Of a stretch of DNA of 64,000 nt, positions 1 through 8,800 are shown piece after piece. A model generated the notes under the pieces. The model saw only the letters and a program-made list of their open reading frames with translations, was not told where the DNA came from and ran no database searches. The stretch covers positions 372,001 to 436,000 of the forward strand of contig CAWAKK010000001.1 in NCBI GenBank assembly GCA_963782605.1. The letters run 5' to 3'. A program made the position numbers and the translations under genes. The stretch's first letter is position 1. Each line of letters begins with the position of its first letter. This DNA comes from JBDTSW01 sp963782605 (GTDB lineage: Bacteria > Actinomycetota > Thermoleophilia > Solirubrobacterales > 70-9).

Positions 1-501
1 CGCGGCGGTCTTCTGACCCTCGATGCGGTGCGGGTTGACGGAGTTCACGAGCTCCACCGGATGCTTCTGCGCGATCTCGCGGACGAGCTCGAGCGCTCTG
101 TCGAAGTTCCCCCGGATCGCGACGACCTGGGCGCCGTGCATGAGCGCCTGGGCGAGCTTGCCGGCCGCGATCTGGCCCTCGGGGACGATGACCGCGCCGC
201 GCATGCCGGCGCGCGCCGCGTAGGCGGCGGCGCTGGCGGCAGTGTTTCCGGTCGAGGCGCAGATCACGGCCTCTGCCCCGGCGCCCTTCGCACGCGATAC
301 GGCGAGCGTCATCCCGCGGTCCTTGAACGAGCCCGTGGGGTTCGCCCCCTCGAGCTTGAGCAAGACGCGAGCCCCGACGCGTTCCGAGATCGCCGGTGCC
401 TCGACCAGCGGCGTCGAGCCCTCGTTGAGACTCACAACCGGATCGTCCGGCTCGAGGCTGCCGAGCCGGTCGCGGTATCGCTCGATCAGTGGCGCCGGCA
501 C
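1..501 (-). CDS. thrC: Threonine synthase, C-terminus cut by window edge
   Basis: PLP enzyme converting O-phosphohomoserine to threonine. The visible 167 codons carry the family landmarks: the STPL substrate loop near residue 34, the PLP lysine in NPTGSFKDRGM, and the phosphate-binding CASTGNTAASAAAYA stretch. The reading frame has no ATG near its beginning; the ATG that overlaps the cupin stop hits a stop after seven codons, so the GTG at 499-501 is chosen. It is the last visible gene of a lysA-hom-cupin-thrC minus-strand operon, and the 3' part lies outside the window. No homoserine kinase (thrB) is visible; it may follow beyond the edge. Confidence 0.93.
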   Translation of the reverse strand, partial: MPAPLIERYRDRLGSLEPDDPVVSLNEGSTPLVEAPAISERVGARVLLKLEGANPTGSFKDRGMTLAVSRAKGAGAEAVICASTGNTAASAAAYAARAGMRGAVIVPEGQIAAGKLAQALMHGAQVVAIRGNFDRALELVREIAQKHPVELVNSVNPHRIEGQKTAA

Positions 502-508
502 GAGCCCA

Positions 509-859
509 TTACGCCGCGTAGTCCTCGCTGCCCATGAAATGGAGAGACACGTAAGGCTCATCTCCCACCACCCAGCTGTCGTGCCCCGGTGGGACATAGA
601 AGAAGTCGCCGGGCTCCATGACCCGTTCGGTGCCGTCATCCATCGCCGCCATCGCCCGGCCGCTCACGACGAGGCCGACGTGCTCGACCCGGCATGACGT
701 CTCGCCGGTCGCCGCCCCCACGTGCGTCGACCACTTCCAGCCGGGCTCGTACGTTGCTCGGCCGAGTGTCATCGGGCCCACGACATAAGTCTCGAACCTT
801 CCCTTCTCGAACTCTCGGACCTCGGACGGGTCGTCGAGGTTGACGAGCGTCAAGTCCAT
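509..859 (-). CDS. Small cupin-domain protein inside the threonine operon
   Basis: A 116-residue protein with a single cupin fold. The cupin core is recognisable: EPGWKWSTH in the first half, then EHVGLVVSGRAMAAMDDG, and EPGDFFYVPPGHDSWV in the second. The metal-ligand pattern is only partly canonical. It starts two bases after the hom stop and ends just before thrC, so it must be co-transcribed with them. A small cupin between hom and thrC could be a metal-dependent enzyme or a ligand sensor; its substrate cannot be read from the sequence. Confidence 0.82.
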   Translation of the reverse strand: MDLTLVNLDDPSEVREFEKGRFETYVVGPMTLGRATYEPGWKWSTHVGAATGETSCRVEHVGLVVSGRAMAAMDDGTERVMEPGDFFYVPPGHDSWVVGDEPYVSLHFMGSEDYAA

Positions 860-861
860 GC

Positions 862-2085
862 TCAGACGAACTCCTCTTCGATCACGCGGATCGCCCTCGG
901 CGGGGCCCGCAGAAAGTCGAGCGTCCCGATCTCGTCCACCGCCGCCCGGAAGTTCGCCTCGGGACCCTCGTGCATGACCATCACGAGGCGGGCGTCGTCG
1001 CCGTGACCGCGCTGAACCACGCTCCGCACCGAGACCTCCATCCGGCCCAGGACCTCGGTGATCCGCGCGAGGACTCCCGGGCGGTCGGCCACCTCGAGGT
1101 GCAGGTAGAAGGAGGAGGAGATGTCGCGGACGATCTCGAGCTCTTGGCGAGTCTCGTGAACGGGGGCGTGACCGGAGATGATCGAGACGAGATCCCCGAG
1201 CACGGCCGTGGCTGTCTCGGTGCCGCCCGCGCCGGGGCCAGACATCGTGATCTCGGTGATCGTCGGGGCCTCGACCATGACTGCGTTGAACGGGCCCTCG
1301 ACCGGCGCCAGCGGATGGCCCCCGTAAAGGAAGCACGGGAAGACCCGCACCGAGATCCCGCCCCCAACGCGCTCGGCGACCCCCAGGAGCTTCAGCGATA
1401 GTCCGAGCTCCCTCGCGTACGCGATGTCCTCCGGCTGGATCTCCTCGATCCCCTCGAAGTCAACGTCGCCGAGGCCGACCGGAGAGTGAAACGCGAGCCG
1501 CGCGAGGATCGCCATCTTGGCCGCGGCGTCGGCACCGTTTACGTCCTCGGTTGGGTCGGCTTCTGCGTACCCGAGCTCCTGAGCCCGCCGCAGGATTTCC
1601 TCATATGAAGCTCCGGTCGAGGCCATCTCAGAGAGGATGAAGTTGGTCGTCCCGTTGACGATCCCGAAGACCTTCGTGATCTCGGTCGCGGCCAAGCTCT
1701 CCTGAATCACGCGGATCACAGGCACCACGCCGGCGACCGCGGCCTCGAACCGCAGCTGTACTCCCGCGGCGCGGGCGGCCTCGAAGAGCTCGTCCCCGTG
1801 CTGGGCGACGAGCTGCTTGTTCGCCGAGATCACGTGCTTGCCCGCCTCGAGCGCTCGCCGAACGTAGTCGCGCGCCGGATCGGTGCCACCGATCAACTCG
1901 ACGACGATGTCCGAGCCGGCGAGGATCTCGTCGAAGTCACCCTCTGAGCGGCGCAGCACCCCTGCGATCTCAGGCCGGTGTGACGTAATCGCGGCGATCT
2001 CGTCCGCTCGCTCGTCGATCAACCCGTGGAGCGCGCCGCCGACGGTCCCCCGTCCCAAGAGCCCGATGCGCACAGCGTCAGCCAA
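862..2085 (-). CDS. hom: Homoserine dehydrogenase with C-terminal ACT domain
   Basis: NAD(P)H-dependent reduction of aspartate semialdehyde to homoserine, the branch to threonine and methionine. The 407-residue protein has the N-terminal Rossmann motif GLLGRGTVGG, the SANKQLVA lysine loop, the NGTTNFILSEM and GYAEADPTEDVNG catalytic region, and an ACT domain from about residue 325, the usual site of threonine feedback. The frame starts with TTG, and its first 8 bases overlap the end of lysA, suggesting translational coupling. Length is normal for the ACT-containing class. Confidence 0.95.
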   Translation of the reverse strand: MADAVRIGLLGRGTVGGALHGLIDERADEIAAITSHRPEIAGVLRRSEGDFDEILAGSDIVVELIGGTDPARDYVRRALEAGKHVISANKQLVAQHGDELFEAARAAGVQLRFEAAVAGVVPVIRVIQESLAATEITKVFGIVNGTTNFILSEMASTGASYEEILRRAQELGYAEADPTEDVNGADAAAKMAILARLAFHSPVGLGDVDFEGIEEIQPEDIAYARELGLSLKLLGVAERVGGGISVRVFPCFLYGGHPLAPVEGPFNAVMVEAPTITEITMSGPGAGGTETATAVLGDLVSIISGHAPVHETRQELEIVRDISSSFYLHLEVADRPGVLARITEVLGRMEVSVRSVVQRGHGDDARLVMVMHEGPEANFRAAVDEIGTLDFLRAPPRAIRVIEEEFV

Positions 2086-3376
2086 TGTCCCGCCTCATGA
2101 GGTCCGCGTAGGTCTCGCGCCGAACCACGAGCTGCGCGTCGCCGTCACGGCACATGATCACCGGCGGGCGGGTCATGCCGTTGTAGTTGTTCGCCATCGC
2201 GTGGCCGTAGGCCCCGGTGGCCGGCGTGATCAGGACGTCACCTGGCGCCGGCGCGGGCAGCTCCGCATCGCGGACCAGGATGTCCCCGGACTCGCAGTGC
2301 ATTCCGGCGATGGTGACCAACGTGTCGGGACGCGCCTCGGCGCGGTCAGCGATGAGCGCCTCGTAGCGAGCGCCGTAGAGCATCGGCCGCAGGTTGTCGG
2401 ACATGCCGCCGTCGACCGCGATGTAGGTGCGGACGCCGGGGATGTCCTTGACCGTGCCGATCTCATACGCGGTGATGCCCGCGTTCCCCACCAAGGAGCG
2501 CCCTGGCTCGACGAGCAGCCGGGGCATCGCCGCGAAGGCACGGCGCACGCCATTCACCTTGGCCTCGGCGTACTCGTCGATCGCGGGAACACGGCTCCCC
2601 GACTCGTAGGCGATGCCGAGGCCCCCGCCGACGTTGACGATCCGACACCAGGAGGGGTCCGCCAGCTCGCCGAGCGCCTCGATCGTGGCGACGTATGGCT
2701 CGAGGTCGACGATCTGCGAGCCGATGTGCGCGTGCAGTCCCACCAGCCGCAGGTTGCCGGTCGCCTGCACGCGCCGCACCGCCTCGGCCGCGAGGCCGTC
2801 GGCCAGGCCGAATCCGAACTTCGAGTCGACGCCGCCGGTCTGAACCGAGGAATGGGTCGATGGTGAGACGCCGGGGGTGATCCGGAGCAGGACGTCCTGG
2901 CCCCCGCCTGCGAGCGCTTCCAAGCGCTCGATCTCGTCCAGCGAGTCGCAGATCACGTGGCCGACGCGCGCCTCGAGCGCCTCGTGCAACTCGCGATCGG
3001 TCTTGTTGTTGCCGTGCATGTAGACGCGCTCTGGGGGAAATCCCGCCGCAAGCGCCATCGCCAGCTCGCCGCCCGAGGCGACGTCCACCGAGAGGCCCTC
3101 CTCGCGGAGGATCCGATAGGCGGCGGTGAGCGGGGCCGCCTTGCTGGCGTAGAGCACCTCCGAATCTGCGTGGCGGGAGCGGAAGGCGTCCAGATACGCG
3201 CGCGCCCGTGACCGGATGTCGTCCTCCGCATAGATGTACGCCGGGGTACCGAACTCACGGGCAACGTCCACCACATCGCAACCGCCCACCTCGAGGTGGC
3301 CGCGCTGGTTGGTCGCGGTGCCCAAGGGCAACACGATTGAGTCTGCGGTTCGGCTGGTCGTCATCTCGGTGCTCAC
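2078..3376 (-). CDS. lysA: Diaminopimelate decarboxylase
   Basis: PLP enzyme of fold type III that makes L-lysine from meso-diaminopimelate. The 432-residue protein has the PLP lysine in VLYASKAAPLTA, the HIGSQI barrel motif, a glycine-rich phosphate loop (NVGGGLGIAY), the catalytic CESGD segment and the C-terminal GAYGHAMANNYN signature. It is first in the minus-strand operon and begins with GTG; an ATG lies four codons further in and could be the true start. Having lysA and hom together places both arms of the aspartate pathway in one transcript. Confidence 0.95.
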   Translation of the reverse strand: MSTEMTTSRTADSIVLPLGTATNQRGHLEVGGCDVVDVAREFGTPAYIYAEDDIRSRARAYLDAFRSRHADSEVLYASKAAPLTAAYRILREEGLSVDVASGGELAMALAAGFPPERVYMHGNNKTDRELHEALEARVGHVICDSLDEIERLEALAGGGQDVLLRITPGVSPSTHSSVQTGGVDSKFGFGLADGLAAEAVRRVQATGNLRLVGLHAHIGSQIVDLEPYVATIEALGELADPSWCRIVNVGGGLGIAYESGSRVPAIDEYAEAKVNGVRRAFAAMPRLLVEPGRSLVGNAGITAYEIGTVKDIPGVRTYIAVDGGMSDNLRPMLYGARYEALIADRAEARPDTLVTIAGMHCESGDILVRDAELPAPAPGDVLITPATGAYGHAMANNYNGMTRPPVIMCRDGDAQLVVRRETYADLMRRDIG

Positions 3377-3413
3377 GAGCGCCGATTATCCCGGCCGGGA
3401 AGCCGAACGCGAC

Positions 3414-4168
3414 ATGCCAGGTAGCTTCCGCAACGTCTTGAGCAGGCAGAACCTCCCTGCGCCTTCCCCGCCGACCGAGACCGGTCGCCATGGGGACCGG
3501 CCCTACTGGCTCTGGCTTCCAGCCGTAAAAGCGCCGTGGCCGGCCATGCTGATCGTGCACGGTGCGGGCTCACGCAAGGAGAACCACGGCGACTTCGGGC
3601 GCGCGTGCGCCGCGGCCGGCTGGGCGGCGCTCGCCTTCGACCAGCGCGGGACACGGCGAATCCACCGACGAGATGGGGCCACGGGCACTGAGCGATGTGG
3701 GAAGGCATGGCGCTCTTCCTTGCCAACCGCGACGGCGTCGATGGTGGGCGGTTGTGCGTCCGCGGCTCGAGCATGGGGGGATACATGGCGATCCACGCCG
3801 CCGCGACCAGCGATGCCATCGCCGGCGCCATCGCGATCTGTCCCGCCGCATCCGAGCAGCTTCGAAGGGGGCTGCGCGGCGGGGAGCTGCGCTTTCACAC
3901 CGGAGCCGATGGACGCAATGCCCTCGACGCCTGGCTGGCCGAGCACGACATCTTCGAGGCGATCGAGCTCATGGGCCGAAAGCCGAAGCTGCTGCTTCAC
4001 GCCGAGGGCGACGAGCAGATCCCGCACGAGCAGTCCCGAGCACTCTACGAGCGAGCGGCGGAGCCGCGCAAGCTGATCGTGCTCGCGGGGGGTCATCACC
4101 GCTCTGCCCAGCACGACGCCGAGCTTCACGGCGTGGCCTTGCGCTGGATGGAACGGGCGTTGCGCTAG
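3414..4168 (+). pseudogene. Alpha/beta hydrolase broken by two +1 frameshifts
   Basis: A dienelactone-hydrolase-like alpha/beta hydrolase. The N-terminal part has the oxyanion region LIVHGAGSRKENHGDF and FDQRG; the C-terminal part has the nucleophile elbow RGSSMGGYMAI, an acid segment (LLHAEGDEQIP) and the catalytic His in LAGGHHRS. The frame shifts twice. Dropping one G from GGG at 3648-3650 restores RGHGESTDEMG, and dropping one G from GGG at 3699-3701 restores DVEGMALFLAN, giving one continuous domain. The catalytic residues are all present, so this may be an intact gene with sequencing insertions. It lies downstream of, and divergent from, lysA. Confidence 0.75.
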
Positions 4169-4177
4169 GTGAACGGG

Positions 4178-4981
4178 TTAGGGGAGGGCGCCGCCGACGC
4201 CACCTACGGCGCCACCAACGCTGTCGCCGACGCCACTTACGGCACCGCCCACGGCGCCACCGGCACCACCTATAGCGCCACCAACGCTGTCGCCGACGCC
4301 ACCTACGGCACCACCTACAGCGCCACCGGCACCACCCACAGCGCCGCCTACGGCACCACCGGCGCCACCTACGGCACCACCCACAGCGCCACCGGCACCA
4401 CCGACGGCGCCACCTACGGCACCACCGACGCCACCTACGGCACCACCTACAGCGCCACCGGCACCACCGACGGCGCCGCCTACGGCACCACCGGCGCCAC
4501 CTACGGCACCACCCACGCTGTCGCCGACGCCACCTACGGCGCCGCCCAGCGTGTCGCCGACTCCGCCGACCGCTCCGCCGACGCCGCCGCCACCATCGAC
4601 ACCGGGCAGCGGCAGGCCACCTGCGCTCCCAGCGCCACCGCCCGCGCCGCCGGCACCTGGGCCGCCGGCACTGGCACCGCCGCCGGCACCGCCGGCACCG
4701 CTCGAAGGACGCACGGCTGCGAGCACGGAGCCTCCCGCGGGCCGTTCGGCGACGGCGTCTGCACCGGCCGCGAGTGCAGCAGCGGCCGATTCGGGAGCGA
4801 GCCCGCCAGGCTGGTCAGCGAGCGAAACGCTGCCGTCGGCATCGTCGCCACCGAGTGGGAAACCGTTGAAGGCCACCAGGGCACCGACCGAGAGGAAGAC
4901 GATTACGGCACCGGTGATCAGGGCACCGGTCACGCCGGTGCCTGCGAGGTACGCGCGGAGATTGCTGATCGGTGACTTCAT
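4178..4981 (-). CDS. Membrane-anchored glycine-rich hendecad-repeat protein
   Basis: 267 residues: a short cytoplasmic start, one transmembrane helix at about residues 16-40 (GALITGAVIVFLSVGALVAF), an acidic/Ala-rich linker, a Gly-Ala stretch, then a C-terminal half built from eleven full and one partial copies of an 11-residue unit, G-G-(A/V)-G-(G/D)-(A/S/T)-(V/L)-G-G-A-(V/I). Three spaced copies carry GDS or GDT instead of GGA. The predicted orientation puts the repeats outside the membrane. No family is recognised. The opposite strand is also open here, but the membrane anchor and the regular protein-level repeat favour this frame. Confidence 0.68.
   Translation of the reverse strand: MKSPISNLRAYLAGTGVTGALITGAVIVFLSVGALVAFNGFPLGGDDADGSVSLADQPGGLAPESAAAALAAGADAVAERPAGGSVLAAVRPSSGAGGAGGGASAGGPGAGGAGGGAGSAGGLPLPGVDGGGGVGGAVGGVGDTLGGAVGGVGDSVGGAVGGAGGAVGGAVGGAGGAVGGAVGGVGGAVGGAVGGAGGAVGGAVGGAGGAVGGAVGGAGGAVGGAVGGVGDSVGGAIGGAGGAVGGAVSGVGDSVGGAVGGVGGALP
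4186..4560. repeat. 33-bp tandem repeat array, about eleven copies
   Basis: The DNA is an array of imperfect GGC(A/G)CCACC-type units with a 33-bp period, encoding the 11-residue units of the glycine-rich protein on the minus strand. Variation between units is mainly at single bases within otherwise identical triplets. This is typical of an array that expands and contracts, and it may also be collapsed or expanded by assembly. Confidence 0.8.
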
Positions 4982-5085
4982 CGTCTAGACATCTATGAGG
5001 TTCCCAAAAGAACGAAAAGCAATCATCGCACGCCCGGGCCGACTGAAGCGCCGGTTCCCCCGCATGTTGAGCCGCGGTCGCGGGG

Positions 5086-6261
5086 CTAGAGGTAGCCGAG
5101 CGGATCGACGGCCGCGCCGTTGATCCGCACCTCGAAGTGAAGGTGGTCGCCGAAGCAGCTTCCCGTGCAGCCCACATATCCGATCACGTCACCCTGCGAG
5201 ACCCCACCCGAGGTGATCGCGTAGGAGGACTGGTGGGCGTAGCAGCTCGCCAGCCCGCCCCCGTGGTCGATGCAGGTGTAGTTCCCGTAGCCGGAGGTGG
5301 GTGCGGCCAGGACGACGTTGCCGTTGGCGACCGCACGGATCGGCGTGCCGGCGGGCGCCGAGATGTCAATCCCCTCGTGCATCCGACCCCAGCGCCAGCC
5401 GAAGGGGGAGCTCACGGTCCCGTTTACCGGCCAGATGAAGCCCGCCGACGACTCGCCCTGAATCGGCCCTGCGGGAAGCGTCGGAGCCTCGGCGGCGGCA
5501 GCTTCCTGCGCAGCCTGAAGCTGGGCCTGGATCTGGCCTTGGATATCGCCGATGTCCCCCTCGAGGCGCTCCGCGGTCTCGTGCGTGGCACTCAGGGCGC
5601 TCTGCTTGTCGGAGCGAACCGCCGCCAGCTCCGCCTCGCGGGCCTCGAGCTGCTCGCGCGTTCGCTCGAGCTCCTCCTTGCGCGCTTCGATCTCGTCGCG
5701 CGCGTTGCGAACGCTCTCCACGATCTGCCGCGTCTCGTCGCGCAGGTCATGCACCCGGTCCACGATTGAGGCGTCCTGCTCCTGGATCGCGTCCAGGTAC
5801 TCGTAGCGGTCGAGCACGTCGTCGAAGCCGTCCGCCTGAAGCACAACGTCGATCGCATTGGGCTCGCCCGACTTGTAGATGTCCACGAGCCGTTGCTTCA
5901 GGATCCGCATCGTGTGAACGAGGCGGTCGCGGAGCACATTCAGGTACTTGCGCTCGCGATCAAGTCGTGCCTCCGTTCGGTCGAGCCGGTCCTGCACCAC
6001 GGCCTCACGAGTTCGCAGGACGGCCACCTCGCCAGCGAGTTGGTCGATGTCCTCGGTGTAGCCCTGGATCTCCGAGGAGAGAACGCCCTCGCGCTCCTTG
6101 GCCGCGTCCAGCTCGGCCTCCTTCTCATCGAGCTGTGACTGAAGATCCTGTGCCGGGGCGGCGGCCACCACGTAAAGCGCGGCGAGCAGGCAGGCCAGCG
6201 CCGCCGCGGCGAGCATGCCGCGGCGAGGATGGGTCGGGCCTTGATTCCGGTTGGTGCTCAT
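5086..6261 (-). CDS. Secreted M23 peptidase with long coiled coil
   Basis: A 391-residue EnvC/NlpD-like peptidoglycan endopeptidase. A signal peptide or anchor lies at about residues 15-37, a long charged coiled coil at about 38-255, then a linker and a C-terminal LytM/M23 domain. The zinc motifs are intact: HEGIDIS (H-x3-D) and HLHFEV (H-x-H). Typical M23 framing (FGWRWGRMHEGID, GNVVLAAPTSGYGNY, SCYAHQSSY, GDVIGYVGCTG) is present. Such proteins cut or regulate cutting of cell-wall crosslinks. The start follows a c-di-AMP riboswitch, so expression is expected to respond to c-di-AMP. Confidence 0.92.
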   Translation of the reverse strand: MSTNRNQGPTHPRRGMLAAAALACLLAALYVVAAAPAQDLQSQLDEKEAELDAAKEREGVLSSEIQGYTEDIDQLAGEVAVLRTREAVVQDRLDRTEARLDRERKYLNVLRDRLVHTMRILKQRLVDIYKSGEPNAIDVVLQADGFDDVLDRYEYLDAIQEQDASIVDRVHDLRDETRQIVESVRNARDEIEARKEELERTREQLEAREAELAAVRSDKQSALSATHETAERLEGDIGDIQGQIQAQLQAAQEAAAAEAPTLPAGPIQGESSAGFIWPVNGTVSSPFGWRWGRMHEGIDISAPAGTPIRAVANGNVVLAAPTSGYGNYTCIDHGGGLASCYAHQSSYAITSGGVSQGDVIGYVGCTGSCFGDHLHFEVRINGAAVDPLGYL

Positions 6262-6265
6262 ATGC

Positions 6266-6425
6266 GGTTCGCCTACGGGGTTAGCTGACGGGCTCGCGCT
6301 GCTCGCGCTAGGCCCGGCGAATCACTTCGTGACCCGGGCCATTCGCCCCACCGGCCCTGGACGGCCGGTTATTGGGTCCCCCGTTTCACCCATCGTGCGG
6401 GTGAACTCGGCGAGATGCTCGGCCG
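6266..6425 (-). promoter_or_regulatory. Cyclic di-AMP riboswitch (ydaO/yuaA type)
   Basis: On the minus strand just upstream of the M23 peptidase, the leader carries the hallmarks of the ydaO class: a 5' block with ACGGGGGACCCAATAACC, a central GGGGCGAAT next to paired arms, and the highly conserved 3' block AGCCCGTCAGCTAACCCCGT followed by AGGC. The arrangement and spacing match the known pseudo-symmetric fold. In actinobacteria this riboswitch usually precedes cell-wall hydrolase genes and turns expression off at high c-di-AMP, as expected here. Ends are approximate. Confidence 0.92.
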
Positions 6426-6470
6426 AGCGTACCAACGGCAACCGTTATTGCAAGCATTCCTTAACAGTGG

Positions 6471-7421
6471 TTATGGCCGCTGCAACTTCACTTGCAGGAG
6501 CGCGTCCTCGTCGCCGGTCTCCTCCATCTGCAGGGTCGTGTGCTCGATGCCGTAGCGCTCGCGCAGCAGGAACTCAAGCTCGCGACGAGCGCGATCCCGA
6601 TCCACGCCCGCCACCGTCACGATGTGCGCTGCCAGGGCGTCGAATCCCGACGTAACCGTCCAGACGTGCAGCTCGTGCACGCTCGCGACGCCTTCCACGC
6701 CGCACAACGCGGAGGCAAGCTCGTCGACGTCAACTCCCGCCGGCGCCGACTCCATCAGCACGTCCAAGGGCTCACGCACCAGATGCACCGAGGAGGCCAG
6801 GATCAATGCCGCGATCAGGAGGCTCGCCACCGGATCGGCCTCCTGCCAGCCAAACGCGAGAATTCCGACGGCCGAAGCCACCACGGCGATCGACCCCAGC
6901 GCGTCCGCCGCCGAGTGGCGAAGCACGGCCTCGAGGTTGATGTCGGACCGCTCACCGCGCGCGAGGACCCAAGTGGCCCAGGCGTTGCCCGCTAAACCGA
7001 AGAGCCCAACCGCGAGGACCCCGGCTCCTTCGATCTCGGGCGGATCGGAAAGGCGATTGATCGCCGCCACGATGATGAGCACGGCGATCACGACCAGGGC
7101 GATCCCGTTCACGAGCGCGGCGAGCACCTCGCCGCGATGGAACCCGAAGGTCCGCTTGGCCCCGCCGCTGCGCATGGCGAGGCCCGCGGCCGCCAGGCCC
7201 AGCCCGATCGCGCCAACGTCCGAGAGGACGTGGCCGGCATCCGCCAGCAGTGCCAGGGAGTCGAAGACGAGACCCCCGACCGCGGCGAGCCCCAGCATGC
7301 CGATGTTGATGGCCAAAGCCACGCGCATCCGTCGCCGGTTGGCCTCGCGGCGAGCGGCGATCCCAGCCGTGGCGGAGTGGCTGTGAAGGTGCGAGTGAGC
7401 GGCGGCGTGCCCCGGCGGCAT
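6471..7421 (-). CDS. Cation diffusion facilitator metal exporter
   Basis: A 316-residue CDF/ZitB-CzcD-like transporter that exports Zn or related divalent cations in exchange for protons. It has a His-rich N-terminus (HAAAHSHLHSHS), six predicted helices, the site-A ligand pairs in LLADAGHVLSD and LRHSAADALGS (H-x3-D), and a cytoplasmic C-terminal domain with HELHVWTVTSG. Length and motifs are standard. It lies upstream of the riboswitch leader in the same direction, so some read-through into the peptidase gene is possible. Confidence 0.93.
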   Translation of the reverse strand: MPPGHAAAHSHLHSHSATAGIAARREANRRRMRVALAINIGMLGLAAVGGLVFDSLALLADAGHVLSDVGAIGLGLAAAGLAMRSGGAKRTFGFHRGEVLAALVNGIALVVIAVLIIVAAINRLSDPPEIEGAGVLAVGLFGLAGNAWATWVLARGERSDINLEAVLRHSAADALGSIAVVASAVGILAFGWQEADPVASLLIAALILASSVHLVREPLDVLMESAPAGVDVDELASALCGVEGVASVHELHVWTVTSGFDALAAHIVTVAGVDRDRARRELEFLLRERYGIEHTTLQMEETGDEDALLQVKLQRP

Positions 7422-7513
7422 CCCCGCCGAGGCTACATCGTGATTCGCGAGACCCTGGATCTCCGCCGTGCCCTCGAAGAGCTCGTACGCCGGTGACGTA
7501 GGTTCCCTCGCGC

Positions 7514-8800
7514 ATGTGGTTCACCGACTTCCTCTCCGGCCTCCGTGGGCGGACCGCGCTGCTCTTGCTCGCAACGATCGCCGCGCTCGGCGCTGGGGGC
7601 TACTTCCTCTACACGGAGCTTCGTGACGACGAGGAGCCGGCCTCGGCCCCCGCGCCGCCTGCCGTGATCCGCGAGCAGGGGCCTTCGCCCGGGGAAGCGG
7701 AGACGAGGGACCTCGGCTTCCCCGCCTTCGCCACGCGCAACACGACGCGCGTGGCCGGCGCGGATCCCATCGCCGACGCCGCCGCCGTCGCCCTCGCCGC
7801 TTTCCCGTCGACGGGGGGTCTCGAAGGGCCCGCTGCGGTGAGCCTCGTCGACGTCGGGGACTGGCCGGGGGGCATTGCCGCCGCGTCGCTGTCGGCAGCG
7901 CCGGTCGATGCGCCGATCCTGCTCACGGAATCGGGTGAGCTCCCGGACCTGACCGAAAGCGCGCTCGGGGCGTTGGCGCCTCAGGGTGGGGACGCCACCG
8001 GCGGCAGCCGCGTGTTCCTGATCGGCGAAGCGGCCGACCCGGGCGGTGACCGGGTGCAGAGGATCAGCGCCGGTGAGCCCGCGGTGCTGGCCGCCGAGAT
8101 CGAGCGGCTGCGCGCCAAGCTCACCGAGGCGGCACCCGATCACCTCCTCGTGGTGAGCGCCGATGACCCGGAGTTCGCGATGCCAGCCGCTGCGTGGGCG
8201 GCTCGCAGCGGCGACCCGGTGCTCTTCGCCGGCGTCCGATCCGCTCCGAAGCCCACGCTCGAGGCGCTCGCGCGAAACAAGGAGGTGCCCGTTTACGTCC
8301 TCGGCCCCGAGTCGGCCATCGGCAAGAAGGCCTTCGATCAGATCGAGCGAGCCGCTCCGGGCGCGGAGCGCATCGCAGCGTCAGAGCCAGTGGCCAACGC
8401 GATCGCATTCGCCCGCTTCGAGGCGGGCGGCTTCGGCTGGAACATCAACGATCCCGGGCACGGGTTCGTCATCGCCAGCACAACGAGATCCGCCGACGCG
8501 GGGGCGGCGGCGATGCTCTCCGCGGGCGGTACCTGGGGGCCACTGCTCCTGACCGACGACGCCGAGCGGCTACCCAACGCGCTGCGCGAGTACATGCTCG
8601 ATGTGAAGCCGGGGTACGTGGAGGACCCCACCAGGGCCCTCTACAACCACATCTGGGTCATCGGCGACGACGAGGCGATCTCCGTGGGTCAGCAGGCGCA
8701 GCTCGACTTGCTGGCCGAGGTCGTGCAGGTAAGGTCGGGATCGGGCGACGACGTACTCGGCCCGGTGCCCGGGACGCCCGAGAAGGAGGGACCAGGATGA
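7514..8800 (+). CDS. Membrane-anchored protein with cell wall-binding repeat 2 domain
   Basis: 428 residues. After a short start there is one membrane helix (about residues 14-33), an acidic/Pro linker, then tandem CWB2-like repeats. These are recognisable as sequential Rossmann-like units with the pattern VFLIGEA, HLLVVSADDPEFAMPAAAWA, VYVLGPESAIGKKAFDQI and HIWVIGDDEAIS. CWB2 modules bind anionic cell-wall polymers or occur in surface-layer proteins. Unlike secreted examples, this one is tethered by its N-terminal helix. It is translationally linked (ATGA) to a small downstream gene and then to a methyltransferase. Confidence 0.8.
   Translation: MWFTDFLSGLRGRTALLLLATIAALGAGGYFLYTELRDDEEPASAPAPPAVIREQGPSPGEAETRDLGFPAFATRNTTRVAGADPIADAAAVALAAFPSTGGLEGPAAVSLVDVGDWPGGIAAASLSAAPVDAPILLTESGELPDLTESALGALAPQGGDATGGSRVFLIGEAADPGGDRVQRISAGEPAVLAAEIERLRAKLTEAAPDHLLVVSADDPEFAMPAAAWAARSGDPVLFAGVRSAPKPTLEALARNKEVPVYVLGPESAIGKKAFDQIERAAPGAERIAASEPVANAIAFARFEAGGFGWNINDPGHGFVIASTTRSADAGAAAMLSAGGTWGPLLLTDDAERLPNALREYMLDVKPGYVEDPTRALYNHIWVIGDDEAISVGQQAQLDLLAEVVQVRSGSGDDVLGPVPGTPEKEGPG

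Noticed and set aside
4186..4560. CRISPR array
   Set aside because: Units are contiguous 33-bp coding repeats with no unique spacers, and no cas genes are present.
4169..4975. Plus-strand ORF opposite the glycine-rich repeat gene (ATYGTTGATYG-type repeats)
   Set aside because: Also open, but its product lacks a signal, membrane helix or recognisable repeat logic, whereas the minus frame has an anchor and a clean 11-residue unit.
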